From: Clostridia bacterium
GTDB lineage: Bacteria; Bacillota; Clostridia; Oscillospirales; Ruminococcaceae
Direction: 5' to 3'
DNA: 5,996 nt
Assembly (NCBI GenBank): GCA_003246805.1
Contig: QKDG01000126.1
Coordinates: 1-5,996, forward strand
Shown here: in pieces, positions 4,502 through 5,996 of the stretch
Numbering within the stretch: position 1 is the stretch's first letter
Layout: each line of letters opens with the position of its first letter
Notes under the pieces: model-generated
The model's input: the letters and a program-made list of their open reading frames with translations, nothing else
Told to the model about the DNA's origin: nothing
The model's database searches: none
Program-made: the position numbers and the translations under genes

Positions 4502-5996
4502 ATGGGAGAAATGTTTTGTTTTCAGTGCCAGCAAACTGCTCATAACACAGGTTGTGAGGGAAAGGCAGGCGTTTGCGGTAAAAAAGCTGATACCGCTAAT
4601 TTCCAGGATGAACTGACAGGGGCACTAATCGGGCTTTCACGAGCTGTAATTAAAAACAGCCCGACAGAATGCTCTGACAGGCTCATGCTTGAAGGGCTAT
4701 TTACCACGATAACTAATGTAAACTTCAACAACGATACAATTAAAGAAATGATTAGGGAAATCAACGAGGAAAAGCATAAGCTATCAGCAGAGGTTCTTGA
4801 AAACTATGATATGAATAAGCTTTGGCTTGATAATGAGGATGTGCGTTCATTAAAATCACTTATTTTGTTTGGCCTTCGTGGTGTTGCCGCATACGCATAT
4901 CATGCTTATGTTCTTGGATATACTGATAAGGAAATCAACAGCTTTTTCTATGAGGGATTGTCAGCAGTAAGCGAAAGCTGGGGTATGGATAAGCTTCTTC
5001 CACTTGTATTGAAGGTTGGCGAAATTAATCTCAAATGCATGGAGCTTCTTGACAAAGCTAATACCGAAAGCTACGGTAATCCTGTTCCTGCTACTGTTCC
5101 GTTGACTATTGAAAAAGGCCCGTTTATTGTTATCAGTGGCCATGATTTGCATGATTTAAAGCTTTTGCTTGAACAGACAAAGGATAAAGGAATAAATATT
5201 TATACGCATGGAGAAATGCTGCCTGCACATGGATATCCAAAATTAAAGGAATATCCACATTTAAAAGGAAATTTCGGTACTGCATGGCAAAGCCAGCAAA
5301 CTGAGTTCCACAACATACCTGCTCCCGTTTTGTTCACAACAAACTGCCTTATGCCAGTAAGACAAAGCTATAGTGACAGAGTCTTCACAACTGCTGTTGT
5401 TTCATATCCTGAGCTTGTTCACATTGGCGAGGATAAGGATTTTACACCTGTTATAAACAAGGCGCTTGAATGTGGCGGCTATAAAGAAGATATGCCTATG
5501 ACAGGAATAAATGGTGGAACAACTGTTACAACAGGCTTTGGGCACAATACAGTTTTATCTGTTGCAGATAAGGTTATTGACGCGGTTAAGCAGGGCGCTA
5601 TCAAGCATTTCTTCCTGGTGGGTGGATGTGACGGTGCTGCCCCTGGAAGAAGCTATTATACTGAGTTTGTAAAGCAGACACCTGCGGACACGATTGTTCT
5701 TACTCTTGCTTGTGGTAAATTCCGTTTTAACGATTTATCTATTGGCGAAATTGGTGGTTTGCCAAGAATCATGGATATGGGGCAATGCAACGACGCATAC
5801 AGTGCAATTAAGGTTGCTCTTGCTCTGGCTGAGGCTTTTGATTGTGGCGTAAACGACCTTCCGCTTACCCTTGTGCTTTCGTGGTATGAGCAAAAGGCTG
5901 TTTGTATTCTTCTTTCGTTATTATATCTTGGAATTAAGAATATCTACCTGGGCCCGACACTCCCTGCTTTTATCTCACCAAATGTTCTTAACTTTT
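4502..5996 (+). CDS. hcp: Hybrid cluster protein (hydroxylamine/NO reductase), 3' end beyond the window
   Basis: An open frame of 498 codons with no stop before the right edge; a few dozen residues are missing. Hcp is a cytosolic Fe-S enzyme that reduces hydroxylamine in vitro and acts in nitric oxide detoxification and S-nitrosylation in other bacteria. The N-terminal cluster motif is Cys6-x2-Cys9-x8-Cys18-x6-Cys25, close to the spacing in strict anaerobes and unlike the x11 form of enterobacteria. All hybrid-cluster residues known from Desulfovibrio vulgaris align: His214 (SGHD), Glu238 (HGEML), Cys282 (TNCLMP), Cys376 (GGCDGA, the persulfide position), Cys404 (LACGK), Cys429 (GQCND), Glu463 and the following Lys465 (WYEQK). 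Spacings equal those in D. vulgaris except for one residue before Glu463. Numbering runs 30 lower because the N-terminal helical region (about 40-200) is shorter. GGAGG lies 8 bases before the ATG. It is the third gene of the operon and the most likely functional core. Confidence 0.96.
   Translation, partial: MGEMFCFQCQQTAHNTGCEGKAGVCGKKADTANFQDELTGALIGLSRAVIKNSPTECSDRLMLEGLFTTITNVNFNNDTIKEMIREINEEKHKLSAEVLENYDMNKLWLDNEDVRSLKSLILFGLRGVAAYAYHAYVLGYTDKEINSFFYEGLSAVSESWGMDKLLPLVLKVGEINLKCMELLDKANTESYGNPVPATVPLTIEKGPFIVISGHDLHDLKLLLEQTKDKGINIYTHGEMLPAHGYPKLKEYPHLKGNFGTAWQSQQTEFHNIPAPVLFTTNCLMPVRQSYSDRVFTTAVVSYPELVHIGEDKDFTPVINKALECGGYKEDMPMTGINGGTTVTTGFGHNTVLSVADKVIDAVKQGAIKHFFLVGGCDGAAPGRSYYTEFVKQTPADTIVLTLACGKFRFNDLSIGEIGGLPRIMDMGQCNDAYSAIKVALALAEAFDCGVNDLPLTLVLSWYEQKAVCILLSLLYLGIKNIYLGPTLPAFISPNVLNF

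Overview
The window looks like chromosomal DNA from an anaerobic, low-GC Firmicute, most likely a member of the Clostridia. The evidence is the AT-rich composition, strong GGAGG-type ribosome binding sites, sigma-A promoters with TTGACA/TATAAT boxes, and the gene set: a strict-anaerobe type hybrid cluster protein, a ferredoxin-like partner, an L-lactate dehydrogenase and a lipobox-type lipoprotein. I see no RNA genes, mobile elements, CRISPR arrays or broken genes.

Layout. Positions 1-60 hold nothing I can name. A hairpin terminator (65-90) closes a leftward block: a tandem-repeat UPF0339/YegP-like protein (103-468) and a transglutaminase-like lipoprotein (547-1371), each with its own recognisable promoter. 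A 193-base divergent intergenic region separates these from a rightward L-lactate dehydrogenase gene (1565-2509). The dehydrogenase converges on a leftward Crp/Fnr-family regulator (2642-3319), with an AT-rich inverted repeat between them. From the regulator's other side a rightward operon runs off the right edge: a ferredoxin-like Fe-S protein (3429-4133), a small cupin (4146-4487) and hybrid cluster protein Hcp (4502 to beyond 5996, cut by the window).

The right half is the main system. Regulator, ferredoxin-like protein and Hcp match the HcpR-FrdX-Hcp nitrosative-stress module known from comparative genomics of anaerobes. Here a cupin gene sits between the ferredoxin-like gene and hcp. All the Hcp cluster ligands known from Desulfovibrio are present. 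The most informative DNA signal is a perfect 14-bp inverted repeat, GTTGCATTTGCAAC (3334-3347). It is centred exactly 41.5 bases upstream of the start predicted from the ferredoxin operon's TATAAT box, which has no -35 box. This is the classic class II position for Crp/Fnr activators. The same site lies just downstream of the regulator's own predicted start, which suggests activation of the operon together with autorepression, through two promoters that physically overlap.

Two gene starts differ from the longest reading frame. The YegP-like protein and the regulator each have an upstream in-frame TTG and ATG, but these fall inside the gene's own promoter, so the shorter starts with good ribosome binding sites are given.
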